From: Notamacropus eugenii
Taxonomy: Eukaryota > Chordata > Mammalia > Diprotodontia > Macropodidae
Reading direction: 5' to 3'
DNA: 64,000 nucleotides
Assembly (NCBI RefSeq): GCF_028372415.1
Contig: NC_092875.1
Coordinates: 188,447,522 to 188,511,521 of the forward strand
Shown here: positions 1 to 10,829 of the stretch, one piece after another
How the letters are laid out: each line of letters begins with the position of its first letter
Position numbering within the stretch: position 1 is the stretch's first letter
The notes under the pieces: generated by a model
Databases searched by the model: none
Seen by the model: only the letters and a program-made list of their open reading frames with translations
Told to the model about the DNA's origin: nothing
Made by a program: the position numbers and the translations under genes

Positions 1-394
1 TTTCTAATCAGGAAGGAAGGGATGCTTCAGAAGCACACGGACACCTGGGAGGGAATAGTGAGTATGAGGTACCAGAAAAGAACATAAGCACTTAGGGATC
101 ACAAGTGGGGCAGGTTATTTATTCATCACAGACATGCAAAAATGTGGTTCCCTAGCCTCTCAGGCTTGTTACTGCTTGGCAAGCAGTAACTATAACACTG
201 GTTACCTCAGTCAAGAGCCCAGAATTCAGGGTCTCTTTACTTATATCTGATTGTAATTATTGGGCAGATTTGTAGGGGCCAAGTGGGAGGGGGAACTTAG
301 GGACAGTTAGTCATCAAGTCCCCTAATCTCAATTCCCTGTTGTGGACTCACATACCATAGCTTTGTACATCTGGCCTAGAAAAAAGTTTGCTAG
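1..394. other. Unassigned intergenic sequence
   Basis: No gene or confidently named repeat is visible. A short inverted pair (GCTTGTTACTGCTTGGCAAG around 163-182) is the only local structure I notice. The reading frames here are short and have no coding character. Confidence 0.5.
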
Positions 395-866
395 GCAAAT
401 TTGAGAAAATCCTGGAAAGACTTCTATGAACTGACGCTGAGTGAAGTAAACAGAACCAGGAGAACATTGTACACAGGAGAACCAGCAACATTGCTTGATG
501 ACTAACTTTGATAAGCTTAGCCCTTCTCTGCATTTCAGTGATCTAAGACAACTCCAAAAGACGCGTGAGAAAAAATGCTTTCCACATCCAGAGAAAGAAC
601 AGCAGAGTCTGAATGCAGATTGAAGCATACTATTTTCTGTCTCTCTCTTTTATTTCTTTCTCGTGGTTTTTCCCTTTTATTCTGATTCTTCTTTCACAAG
701 ACTAATGTGGAAATATGTTTAATATGGTTGTACAAGTATAGCCTGTATCAGATTGTGTGCCATCTTGGGGAGACAGGAGGGGAGGGAAGGGGGAAAATGT
801 GGAACTCAAAATCTTATCAAAGTGAATGTTGAAAACTAAAAATAAGTAATTCAAAAAAAAAAAAAG
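395..866 (+). mobile_element. L1-type LINE 3' end
   Basis: The stretch from about 395 matches, in the opposite orientation, the sequence at 21,310-21,640 (both contain GAACTGACGCTGA and AACCAGGAGAACATT). It ends in GTGGAACTCAAAATCTT, then AAACTAAAAATAAGTAATTC and a poly-A tract at about 853-865. That 3' terminus is shared with the HAL1 element at 43,129-45,917. It is a 5'-truncated, non-coding copy. Confidence 0.7.
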
Positions 867-1373
867 AATAGCTCTAATTTAAAAAGTCTGCTAAACTTCT
901 TATTGAGTACAAAGGAACTTCCCTGTACACAGGCAGGTCAATCAGTGGCCAGATACGGAGTCACTTCTGTCTACTAGGGCCTTAGCAATAGCCCAGTCCT
1001 CACAATGCCACTCTGCCCGGTAAAGACTAGGAGGGCATTGTTCCCAGGGCTATTTGCTCTGCTGCTCTAGAGTCCTCAGGAACTAGGAGATGTGAAAAGG
1101 CCATGTATTTTAAACACAATGGGCTCTGTTCTCCATTCAGCATCTGAAAAGGCACTAATAATACTTATTATAATCGTTTACATTTGCAGACTGATCCACT
1201 GGACTGGGTAATTTCCCATAGATCTGCAAATGAGCTCTCTGGGTCCTCGACTAACTAACTTCAGGTGGTCTGACCTCTGGAATGAAAGAACACCCTTCCT
1301 TAACATGTTACATTTATATAACTGTAAGGGGAGGAGGATTTCTCTTTCTTCCCCTACATCTCCAACAAACCTG
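867..1373. other. Unassigned intergenic sequence
   Basis: No repeat family or coding signal recognised. Frames on both strands are short. Confidence 0.45.
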
Positions 1374-1620
1374 AGGCAGCTGGGTAGTGCAGTGGATAGA
1401 GGGCTGGGGATGGACTCGGGAAGACCTGAGTCCAAATCCAGCCTCAGACACTTACTAGCTGTGTGATCGTGGGCAAGTCATTTAACCTCTGTTTGTCTCA
1501 GTTTCCTCTGTGGTAAAATGGAGAAAATAACAGCACCTGGTTATGGAGATCAAATGATAATATTTGCAAAGTGCTTAGAACAGTACGTAACAGTAGAAGC
1601 TATATAATGGATTATTCCCT
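1374..1620 (+). mobile_element. tRNA-derived SINE, type B (L2-like tail)
   Basis: The head GGCAGCTGGGTAGTGCAGTG is followed by a body with CTTACTAGCTGTGTGATCGT and GGGCAAGTCATTTAACCTC. The 3' part (ATCAAATGATAATATTTGCAAAGTGCTTAG) resembles the L2 3' end. An L2-like tail is what allows a SINE to be copied by the L2 reverse transcriptase. The copy is nearly full length. Confidence 0.85.
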
Positions 1621-1835
1621 TCTATTCCCCTCTTCCCTATTAGTCATGGCATCTAGCAAAGCACTGTTTAAACAGGCTGTTGTCTACTCAAGAGAAGTGT
1701 TTCAAAAGCATTTTGTATTGTAAATCCTCATATTTTTATTATTTTATTTTTCATGTCTTATAGCATCATCTGGCTAAAAACAAATTGGAAATGCTTCAGA
1801 CAAGATAACAGCATCTCAGGGAGGTTCTTCTAGGG

Positions 1836-2030
1836 CAGGAACCTGTGGCATTGAGGTCAGATGTGCCCCTCTAGGTCCTCAAGTGCGACCCTTTGACTGA
1901 ATCCAAACTTCACAGAGCAAATCCTCTTAATAAAAGGATTTCTTCTGTAAAACTAGGACTCAGTCAAAAGGCTGCACCCAAGGACCTAGAATGCCACATG
2001 TGACCTCAGTGCCACAGGTTCCCCACCCTG
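1836..2030. mobile_element. Short non-autonomous hAT-type DNA transposon
   Basis: The ends are inverted: CAGGAACCTGTGGC on the left and GCCACAGGTTCCCCACCCTG on the right. Internally, GACTGAATCCAAACTT faces AACTAGGACTCAGTC, so the element is strongly palindromic. The flanking 8-mers are TTCTAGGG (1828-1835) and CACTAGAG (2031-2038). They share the CTAG core expected of hAT target duplications but match at only five of eight positions. It has no coding capacity. A related shorter copy lies at 40,083. Confidence 0.75.
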
Positions 2031-2038
2031 CACTAGAG

Positions 2039-3130
2039 CACAAGAAATGGGAAGCCTCCAGGGGCAAACATAAGAGAGCTGTTCTTGGAGCAGGTGCTGA
2101 TGGGTATGAATGATGGAGAGGGGGGACATCTATAAAGAAGACCACCTCAAACAGCATTTTGCCTCTATTTCCTAGAAACTTCAAGTTGCTTGTATGAATA
2201 AGACATTTTCTACGGGTAAATTACTCTTGACACATTGTTCTTTTGTAGGGAACATATGGCCATGGGGTCATATTTTTGCTCAGTTCCACTCTGATCTTCT
2301 GTTTGGGGCAGTGGTATAGAGGACATTACTATAATCAGAAATGAAAAGCTATTTTTTTGTAAATTGCAGTTTGACCTCTGAGCAACAGCTGAGCAGATTT
2401 TTCATAGTTTCTCTTTTTTCCTCCACTATGAAAATTATATCTGTGACAGAAGTGATTCCTTACACTTAACTACTAACAAAAAAGACTCAATTTCATCATC
2501 CGACAGAACAAGTTAAATATCTGAATATGCGCCATTTTCTAATCAAGATCTGTCTGGTAGAGAAAAAAAATCAAATCTCATCCCAAGAAAGCATACCTAA
2601 CAAAGAGAGAACGCTAACCAGGGAAATAAAATACTTTAAGAAAACCAGCTACTATTAGTTATTCTGTAAGGTCCTCTTCATGAGGAAAGGGTCACGAACT
2701 CGTATAGATTATAGAATAAATGGAACACAAAAACTAAATAGGCAAGTCATTTCTGCTGAGTTCCCTTTTGTGAGTTCACATGTGGAAACTGTGTTCCATT
2801 TTCATGCCCCACAAAAACTCTGTAGTAAAGCTAGATTTTATTTGGGGGAAAAGAAAGCCTTACACACAAACACAATTGTCTACTTTCCCTGTATCCAGTC
2901 TCATTTCAGTTTTTATAATAGCCCCTTAGCCTTCTGTGCTTTGTCCTAATTCTTGCAAACCCAAGATTTGGCTCTTTTGCAATTCATAACATGTGATGCT
3001 TGAGGCTCTTTTATTTTCTTTAGAAAAATGAAGTGATTATACAGTTCAGTTCTATTACATGGAGCAAAACGTCTTTTTTTTTTTCCAGTGAAAACAGAGA
3101 CTGAAAGTCACACTGCTCAGTCAATACCAA
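2039..3130. other. Unassigned intergenic sequence
   Basis: AT-rich sequence with no gene. An 89-codon frame at 2,680-2,949 shows no protein family, no splice context and no bias I can recognise; I regard it as chance. Confidence 0.45.
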
Positions 3131-3141
3131 TATATGCTGAT

Positions 3142-3383
3142 TGTTGATCAATCATTTTTTAGTTGTGTCTGACTCTTGGTGATCTAATTCGGGATTTTCT
3201 TGGCAAAGATCGTGGAATGGTTTGCCATTTCCTTCTCCAGCTCACTTTACAGATGAGGAACCTGAGGCAAACAGGGTTAAGTGACTTGCTAGTAAGTGTC
3301 TGAGACCATATTTGAATTCAGGAAGAGGAGTCTTCCTGACTCCAAGCCTGGAACACTATTCACTGTGCCACTTAGCTGCCCTC
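3142..3383 (-). mobile_element. tRNA-derived SINE, type A, with perfect 11-bp TSD
   Basis: On the plus strand it runs from the 3' part (GTTGTGTCTGACTCTTGG) to the head (CCACTTAGCTGCC), so it lies on the minus strand. It is bounded by an exact direct repeat, TATATGCTGAT, at 3131-3141 and 3384-3394. This shows target-primed retroposition with preserved boundaries. Confidence 0.9.
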
Positions 3384-3394
3384 TATATGCTGAT

Positions 3395-4135
3395 AGTTCA
3401 GAATAAAGTCCTACTAATAAGTTGTCTCATTAATTTGGGCTAATTGGGAGAAAATCAATCTGAATTAATAAAACAAATTTTTTTAAAAATACAATACTTT
3501 CACTTATTGATTATAACACATTATGGTGTATTCTTGCATCATAGAATTCCTAATAGAAAAAAATATAACATGAAATTAGCACAGTACAGTCTTAGGCTAG
3601 TTATAGCCACTGCTATTATTAACGTATTGTTTATATGAAAATGGATACTTCTGAGGTCTTTGAGAAATTAGTTCTCTGGTATTTATAAAAAGATTTCCTT
3701 GAAAAAAAATTTCTACAAGATTAATTCTTAATTATAAAAAAGCAAGATTTGGTAAATAAAAGAAGACTTTAATCTGACTCCTGGACAAATGGTCAAAATT
3801 CTGACTTAATGAAGCCCAGATTAATGAGGTTTCATAAAGTACCCAGAAGAGCCTATAAATGCTTGAGCCATATTCTCCTCAGTTTATGGTTTTCCTCACG
3901 GGCCAGTAAGACTATCTGTAAAGCAGATTCTTTTTTTTCTAGTTTTTTGAATGCTGTAATATACATCAAATGGTACCCATGTTACCTTGAAAAAAACAAA
4001 TACTACCTATCCAGCAAGGACCAGCTAAAGTCCTGAGACACATTCTCTGACCATTCAAGCCCATAATGATTTCTCCTTTTCCAGAACTCCTGCCTCATTT
4101 GGTCATGTACTATTTTGTGACCTCTTATCTCTATA
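3395..4135. other. Unassigned intergenic sequence
   Basis: AT-rich, with no recognised repeat and no coding signal. Confidence 0.45.
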
Positions 4136-4386
4136 GGGCAGCTAAGCAATACAATCGATAGAATGCCTGGCCTGCAATCAGGAACACTCATCTTTCTAAG
4201 TTCAAATCTGACCTCAGACACTTAACAGCTGTGCGACCCTGGGCAAGTCACTTGACACTGTTTGCCTCAGTTTCCCCATATGTAAAATGAGCTGGAGAAG
4301 GAAATGGCACACTACTCTCATATCTCTGGCAAGAAAACCCAAATGGGGTCACAAAGCATAGGAGTGAAAAACTGACTGAACAACTG
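4136..4386 (+). mobile_element. tRNA-derived SINE, type A
   Basis: The head GGGCAGCTAAGCAATACAAT leads into AGCTGTGCGACCCTGGGCAA and the type A 3' end (GAGTGAAAAACTGACTGAACAAC). TGACCTCTT occurs at 4118-4126 and 4385-4393 and could be a target duplication. It lies nine bases away from the head, so this is uncertain. Confidence 0.85.
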
Positions 4387-4454
4387 ACCTCTTGTAAAAT
4401 GTTTTACAATATTATTTAACTCTTCATTTGGATATGTCTTTTCTCCTCAATTAA

Positions 4455-4705
4455 ATCACATGCTCTTGCATCTAGAGAAAGAACTGATAAATAGAAGTAT
4501 GTATACAATAATTTTATACACACACATACATATTATACATATATATGTATGTATAACATATGCATATATACATATATATATATATATATACATATATATC
4601 CACTTGTGTCTAATGGTACCCATCTCTAGGGTGGAGGGGGATAGGGAAGAAAAAAAGAAATTTATATGATAATTTTGTTGTATATTTGAAAGAAACAATA
4701 AATTG
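4455..4705 (+). mobile_element. L1-type LINE 3' end with expanded AT-rich microsatellite
   Basis: The block from GAGAAAGAACTGATAAATA through GTGTCTAATGGTACCCATCT and GGGTGGAGGGGGATAGG is homologous to 22,800-22,910. Between these landmarks lies a long (TA/CATA)n tract at about 4515-4600, which is much shorter in the other copy. The tract is therefore a secondary expansion inside the element. Confidence 0.7.
4515..4600. repeat. (TA)n/(CATA)n microsatellite
   Basis: Alternating TA and CATA units inside the L1 3' end. The two open frames reported across it simply read isoleucine/tyrosine repeats from the tract. Confidence 0.9.
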
Positions 4706-4989
4706 TGCATAGTAGATTTGCATTTTCATTGCAATCATTTTTTATTATACTATGCTATAGAAATATGTTTTATTCCATAAAATAAAAATAAAATAAATTT
4801 TAAAAATTAAATCAATTGCAAGTTCCATGACAGCATAAACCCAGAACCCTCATCCATATGTTTTCTTCAGTTCTTTAATAATCTATTTCATTGGTGTGCA
4901 TCCTCCAATATAGGTTTCAACATTTCTATGGCTCAATAGAAATCTTGGAGACCATTTGGGCCAAAAAAGCTATCTCTGGCCAAACTGGT
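4706..4989. other. Unassigned AT-rich sequence
   Basis: Contains AATAAAATAAAAATAAAATAA-like low-complexity DNA at about 4776-4805. Nothing else recognised. Confidence 0.4.
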
Positions 4990-5427
4990 GATGAACATCT
5001 GCAAACCAAACTAAAATCTTCGTTAAAGATTCTATTCCTAGGCTTATACTAAAAGACTTTCTAGTTTGGAAAATCCACTGGAGCCAATTTTATTCTGTCA
5101 TAAATTTAAGAAATAGGATCACCTCTGTGCCACAATAAGGTAGCAGAATGGTACTTTAGTGAAGGAACCTATGTGTTCTTCAAGAAGCCATGCTGCTTCT
5201 TGTGATAACTGATTCCTTTTCTAAATGTTCACCAACCATCTCTTAGGTAACAAGTTCTAGAATTTTGTCAGGAATCAGTCAAGCTCACTGGCTTATAATT
5301 TACAGATGTCATTTTCACCCCATTTTTTTTTTTTAACATTAGGACAGTATTTGTCCTTCTCCAACCCTTCAGTGCTTCTCCAAGTCTCTGATTTTTCAAA
5401 GGTCCTCCACAATGACTCAGTGATGGA

Positions 5428-5478
5428 ATTCAATTCAACAGTTGTGTTTTAAGCACCTACTAGGTACAAGGCATATCA
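5428..5478 (-). mobile_element. Short L2-3'-end-like insert within the CR1 remnant
   Basis: CAATTCAACAGTTGTGTTTT and AAGCACCTACTAGGTACAAG resemble the reverse complement of the L2 3' end. The CR1-like sequence appears to stop at GACTCAGTGAT and resume at ATCAGCCAGTTC on either side. The piece is too short to classify firmly. Confidence 0.45.
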
Positions 5479-6254
5479 GCCAGTTCTTTTGGTATCCTAG
5501 AACACAGTTTGTCTGGTTGTGATTACTTTAAAGGACAAGTAAGTGTTTTCTTACTATCACCACACCTGTCATTTTTGTTCTGTCCTTTCCAATGCAAAAT
5601 TCATTCTGTTCGGTAGAATAAAAAAAAGCAAGCCAGAAGATTGATTAGAGTTAAGTAGCTCTATTTTCAGTTACTATCACCTAGATCAGTGGTCCAGTCC
5701 CTTCTTTAATTGTCTCTTTAGGATGAAAAAATAAAAAAGTCTGCTTTATGTTACCCTTTGCTTTCCTTGCCAACTTTTGCTCATCCTGAACTCTAGGACT
5801 ACTGACACTATTCTTACAAGGTAATGTCACATTTGGGTGTTCATTCTCCATGACCTGTCTTTCCTTCTATCTTCTGTACATCTTTATAAATCTGTATTGG
5901 TTGGGGGAGTTCCCTGTTCACAAAAGTCTCTTTAGACTCTTTGCTCATTACATGAATTGACCCTTATAAATTTCATTATTTAGAGCTTCCTCTCCCTCCT
6001 TGGTGGACTTGCATATGATCCTACTTATCCTTTCTTTTAATCCTTTGGAACATGCTTTCCCAAAATCTAGAACGCAAATCAGACTATTCTGGACTTTCTT
6101 TTCCTTCTTTAGTAGAAATTCTAAGATGGAGTAGTCCATTCCCTGAAAGGTTTCAATCATTCTCACCCCTGCAGCCAGTCACTGGTGAGAATCAGATCCC
6201 AAATAGATTTTCAGTAAGACAATTCAAGAAATTATTAGTTATTCTGCTTATGGC

Positions 6255-6257
<3 letters not shown>

Positions 6258-6341
<84 letters not shown>
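6258..6341 (+). repeat. (GA)n microsatellite, about 42 units
   Basis: An uninterrupted AG/GA dinucleotide tract inside the minus-strand CR1 remnant. Its purity suggests a recent expansion and a good chance of length polymorphism. Confidence 0.97.
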
Positions 6342-6343
<2 letters not shown>

Positions 6344-6974
6344 AGATTCCAGACAATTGAAGTCATCCATAACCATTGCCATGCCTCTGTACCAGGCACA
6401 AGATATTTTCTGAACTCATTAATTTCCCCTTTTTGTCCAAATGTTCTATAATATATTCCAGTGACAATATCACTCCTGCTTCATTGATCTTTATAAAAAA
6501 AACTGGCTCTCCTGCTTCTCACCTGTAATTCCTAGTTTTTCTCAAGTGAGTATATGCCAAAGTACAGTGCTACTTCTACATTTCCAGAGCCATATTCTGG
6601 TCATGGGTCTCATCCAGCCAGATTTTAGTGATACCTAGGAGATCAAATTTTCATCCTTGTGTTAGGATATCTAGATCATTTTGTTTGTTACCCATACTGT
6701 CTGCATTTCTACATAGGCATTTGTGGCCATGGTTTTCCTAATTGGCATGTTTTTTGGATTTTGTGTCCTATGAAATTCTAAGTATACGTACTGCTAATCT
6801 TCCTCTTGTATTTCTCTTTACAGTGTCTAGCTTGGTGGATATAAGCAGGCCATTTTCTCTTTTTCCCTTTCTTTTCAGTTTAAAGCTCTTTTGATTAGAT
6901 TTGCAAGACTCTGGGAAACTACATTCTACCCTCGTTAAGGATAATCCATTCATGGCCAGGAGCCTGTCATTTCT

Positions 6975-8769
6975 AAATCAGAGAATCGGAGAATCAAAGA
7001 ATATCAGTTAAAAGGAACCTAGGCAGCAAAAAGGAATTCCAGCACAACACACCTCACAAGTAGTCATCATGCCTCTCCTTGAAGACCTCCAGGGGGTAGG
7101 GGAGTGGCGGGGGTGGAGAGGGACCCACCCCCTCCCAAGGCTGGCCCATTCCACTATTATGCAGCTCTATCTATTATAGGATGTTTACTTTACATGAAAA
7201 ATTTAAAGTTATCTCTTTGCAGTTTCTACCAATTGCTTCTGGTTCTAACCTCTAGGGACAAACAGAACAAATCTAATGTCTCCCCTTCAAATACTTGAAT
7301 ATGGCTATCATGGTCTGAGTCTTCTTGTGGCCAAATAGTCTCAGTTCTTTCAACTGATCCTCACATAATACCACTCACCATCCAAATAACCCCCTTCCTA
7401 CATACGGAATATGATACTCTGGATGTGGTGTAACCAAGGCAAAGTAAAGAAGAACTATGACCTCCTTGCTTCAAAAAGCTACTCCTGTCTTAATGGAGCT
7501 TAATATTGCAAGAGTTCTCTGGCTCCCATATCACACTCAACAGGAGTCATCACTCTGAACTTTCAGGCTGCTAAAAACAACAGATTTCTTTTAGACTATC
7601 TGCCTCCTAGCTGCACTCATGATCCTACATTTGTGAAGTTTATTTCTGAACCCCCCAAATACTTTTCCCTATTGAATTTTATTTTATTGGTGTAACTAGG
7701 GACTCAAACCTATTTGCATAAGACTCTTCTCACTGGAGGATGATGCCATGCCTGTATGAGCTTGAAAAGAATGAAGATCTTGTCTTGCGGCTTCCAGTTT
7801 CAAGAAAAGAGATATGTGGTTCCAGGTCCCCTTCAGGGGAGAGGTTCCCTGGAGAGAGAGGAAAGCCGGGAAGAAGTAAATATATAGATGAGTCAGAATA
7901 TGGATCATGTGCTTATCTTGAGCTTACCACTCTAGCAACTCTGGGGAATTTCCACTTGGGTAAGATCTGAGACACATTCCCTCTATATCTTGTCTAAGCT
8001 GAGATGTCTCGCCCCACACCACTGATCTCCTTCTGATCTCCCAAATTGTTTTGGGCTGGAATAATGTCTTACTCTGATATTTTGTTGGTTCTGCCACTCC
8101 AGAAATCTATGTTATTTTAAAGTTGTTTGGAGGAGAATGTTGGGAGAGCTGAACGGAGTGCTTTCTCTATTCTACCATATTGGCTCTATCCTACCCCCAA
8201 CCCCCAGAAGTCTCTTTCCTGTAAAGGATAGTGACTGGGAATGCAGCTTGAACCTAAAAGTTATTCCTACTAGATTAACAATATTTGGCAGGAGAGAAGG
8301 GGGGAAAACAGATATAATTCTTTCCCAGTACCCCATCCCTCTACAAAGAGTAAGGTGGCCAACCCATGCTTCCAATCTCCTGCCTCCCCTACTGGCAGAA
8401 ATCTAAATCTCTCTTAGAGAGGGGTAGCTGAAAGAGGTTCTCAAGATTCCTGCCTCCCTGAAAGCCAAATAGGCAGACCCACCTGGACATATATAAGCTA
8501 GAGTCAACAAAAACCTTTAAACCTATGTAAGATTCAGCCCAATGCTTTAACCTTTCAAGACCTTTTTGCATCCTCACTATGTTAACTACTATGTTAACTA
8601 TTCCTTCCAATTTTGTGTCATCTGCAAATTTGATAAGGATGCTATCTATGACTTTACCCAAACCATTGACAAAATGCTGAGCATCACAAGACAAAGCACA
8701 AATCTCTGGAGTACTCTACTGGAAGTCTATTTACTTCAAATTGATGTTGAAACATTAATGACTATAGTT
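6975..8769 (-). mobile_element. Second CR1/L3-type LINE: 3'UTR and reverse-transcriptase part
   Basis: The low-coordinate end has octamer-like repeats, GAATCGGAGAATCAAAGAA at about 6,982-7,000. CR1 elements typically end in ATTCTNTG octamers on their sense strand. The stretch 7,030-7,560 looks like CR1/L3 3'UTR in reverse (CTTGAAGACCTCCAGG; GGCCCATTCCACT). At about 8,610-8,645 the minus strand reads ILIKFADDTKLEG. This contains the F-A-D-D form of the reverse-transcriptase catalytic motif, preceded by NGLGKVIDS. The ORF is degenerate outside this stretch. The copy continues beyond an inserted RTE element, at 9,280-10,160. Confidence 0.75.
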
Positions 8770-9273
8770 AAGTGTCAGCTATAGTCAAGGCATCTTCCTA
8801 GACTCAAAGAAGGAGAATAAAGTCCTCTTCATCCTATGCTTTAAAGGTTAAATGAAAAATAATTCTAAATCTGTCAGAATAAAGTGATTCCTCTCAATTA
8901 AGTCAAAACAGAAGCTTATGTGCCAGGCTGAGGGTAACTAATGGACCACAAACTCTTCAGTGAATTAGGGGGGTGTCTACTCCAAGCATGTGAAGACTTC
9001 CCCAGGTGGAATAGACAGATGAGGACAATTTGTTCCAACAACCATGAAGGTGGCTGAAACAAGCAAAGTGAAGAATCCAAGGTCATCCACTGCATCTCAG
9101 GCCATCACCAGTTATCCTGACTTTTGTCCTGCCACTGGACATGACTCCAAAAGAGTGAGACTGACGATTGTGTGCCACTCTGCCTCACTTATACCCAATT
9201 TACCCATGAATCAAGACATCACCCTGTGATGTCATTGGTCCTCTTCAAAAAGAAAGGACAAGCAACAATGACC
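8770..9273 (+). mobile_element. RTE-class LINE 3' end inserted in CR1 copy
   Basis: It ends in AGAAAGGACAAGCAACAATG, the typical terminus of the RTE copies here. It is homologous in reverse to 30,407-30,800 (shared blocks include GTTGGAACAAATTG and GATGCAGTGGATGACCT). The first 150 bases are repeated at 10,500-10,665. It is non-coding. The plus-strand frame at 9,044-9,229 reads through the non-coding tail and means nothing. Confidence 0.7.
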
Positions 9274-9279
9274 AGTTCC

Positions 9280-10160
9280 AAATCCATATAGTTACATTAA
9301 TCTACCCTCATATTTCTTCACAATTAATGTGATATTTTATGAAATACTTAACTAAAATCTAGACAAATTATTTCAAAAATATTCCTTTCATCTATGAGTT
9401 TACAAACCACATCGTAAAGGGAAATAAAATTAGATAGATATGAACTGTTCTTGACAGAGTCATGTTCTGGGGCTTTGTGACCTTGGTAACCTCCTTTACT
9501 ACATGTTTACTATATCTTTGATGATCCATTCTATGATTTTCCAAGGTCAGTTAAGGGTTGATCACTGGCTTATAGTTTGAGGACTTTATTCACTTCCATT
9601 TTTTGAAAATAAGGACATTGGTCCTTCAAGATTTTTTTATCATTAGCCAATCTTTCTAGGTTTCTTCTGGTACTGTCATTTGTACCCATACAAATCACCA
9701 GAAGCTGGAAGTAGTCCGTTTTGACAAGTCTTAAGAACTTCTCTGTCACACACTGGGTGCATTTCTTAGGAAGGCAGCAGATTTCTCTATTGCTGTTATC
9801 TGGTTGACAAAAAGTTTCCTAACTATATCCCTTAGCAAAGAGTCATCAACCAGTTATCTTTTCTTTCTTTCACCTTTACTTGACAATTCCTGGGCATCAA
9901 TATTTCTTAAAGGGCAAGTAGCTGGTCCCCGTCCAGAGCATCCAACCTTATCCTCTTTGGAAAGAGCTTCATAGCCATTTCTTAGTTTGAAGTGTTTGTT
10001 AAAATGGTCCCTTTTTCCTCTGAGAGACGTGATTTTTCTTTCACTCTCTAACCTTATGACAGGGCAGGATTATTTTTTGTCTCTTCAGAGCCTTTTTCTT
10101 TGTTTTCACGTCAAACCTCTTCTGTTTTTATTTTGTTTTTCTTGTCAATTTAAGGAGCAC
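9280..10160 (-). mobile_element. Continuation of second CR1/L3 LINE (upstream RT region)
   Basis: On the minus strand at about 9,560-9,420, pieces in shifting frames resemble the CR1 reverse-transcriptase fingers: MDHQRYSKHVV, then a QNMTL block in place of the family's S-Q-H-G-F. It lies upstream (higher coordinates) of the FADD motif at 8,620, so both belong to one element split by the RTE insertion. From 9,660 to 10,160 the assignment is weaker. Confidence 0.6.
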
Positions 10161-10499
10161 TTTATTCTCCTTGAAAATCTTGAAAGTGGAGAAACATTGA
10201 AATTGATCTAACATGAGTATAATGGGAAACCTAAAGGAAAAATAGGGAAGTATCACACAAAAAAAGCAACCTACTGTCTAAAGGATATGTGTATGGAAGT
10301 AGGGAGAAGAATGGGGGTGCTAGCCAGGTAACAGCCCTACCATTCCCCTTCTCCTTTGTCATTTCTTTTTCTGCCCGTGTGGGTGGCCCCATTTCTTTTC
10401 CCCACACCATTGTCTCTTACCAGATCCAGTTGCTTCACCACTATAGTAGCAAAGGAATGCCCTAAAGTGAAGAGCTCAGGGCACACTCCTAGATTGGTT
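10161..10499. other. Unassigned intergenic sequence
   Basis: No repeat family or gene recognised. Confidence 0.4.
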
Positions 10500-10665
10500 A
10501 TATACTATAGATAAATGCCTTAATTATAATCAAGGCATCTTTGACTCAAAGAAGGAGAATCTAGCCCATTTCATCCTATGCCTTAAAAAGGTAAATCAAA
10601 GACAATTCTTAATCTATCAAAGTGACTCCTCTCAACCAAGTCAAAACAGAAAGCTTATTGCCTTC
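10500..10665 (+). mobile_element. Fragment related to 8,770-8,922 (probable RTE part lacking its 3' end)
   Basis: The blocks TCAAGGCATCTT, GACTCAAAGAAGGAGAAT, CATCCTATGC and GTCAAAACAGAAAGCTTA all occur in the same order at 8,785-8,918. In the other copy this sequence passes directly into the RTE 3' end; here it does not. The 3' part must have been deleted, or the two share an older duplicate. Confidence 0.55.
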
Positions 10666-10829
10666 TACCATTCCCCACATATCCCCACTTTACTCCAAAT
10701 ATACAGTACTCTTGGAATTCCCCATGGATTTAAAGTTGACAGAAGCATGGGAACCTTAGGCAGAAATGTTCAATTTCCATAAACTTTCTCAGTCTCTGAG
10801 AGTTGTAATCTGTATAGTTTTACTTCACC

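Larger units (their letters stand above)
4990..6960 (-). mobile_element. CR1/L3-type LINE ORF2 remnant (endonuclease to reverse transcriptase)
   Basis: Read on the minus strand, about 6,715-6,600 translates to CLCRNADSMGNKQ and then FDLLGITKIWLDETHD. This is the start of the CR1-clade AP-endonuclease, whose family pattern is N-A-R-S-M-x-N-K and G-I-T-E-T-W. Further along the minus strand, 5,290-5,190 reads PDKILE and EHLEKESVITRSSMAS, matching the early reverse-transcriptase segment. Domain order therefore agrees with one ORF2 running right to left. Stops and frameshifts break every frame. The left boundary is approximate, and a (GA)n tract and a scrap of L2-like DNA interrupt it. Confidence 0.75.

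Noticed and set aside
4456..4710. Tyr/Ile-rich frames on both strands
   Set aside because: They read through a TA/CATA microsatellite within an L1 3' end.
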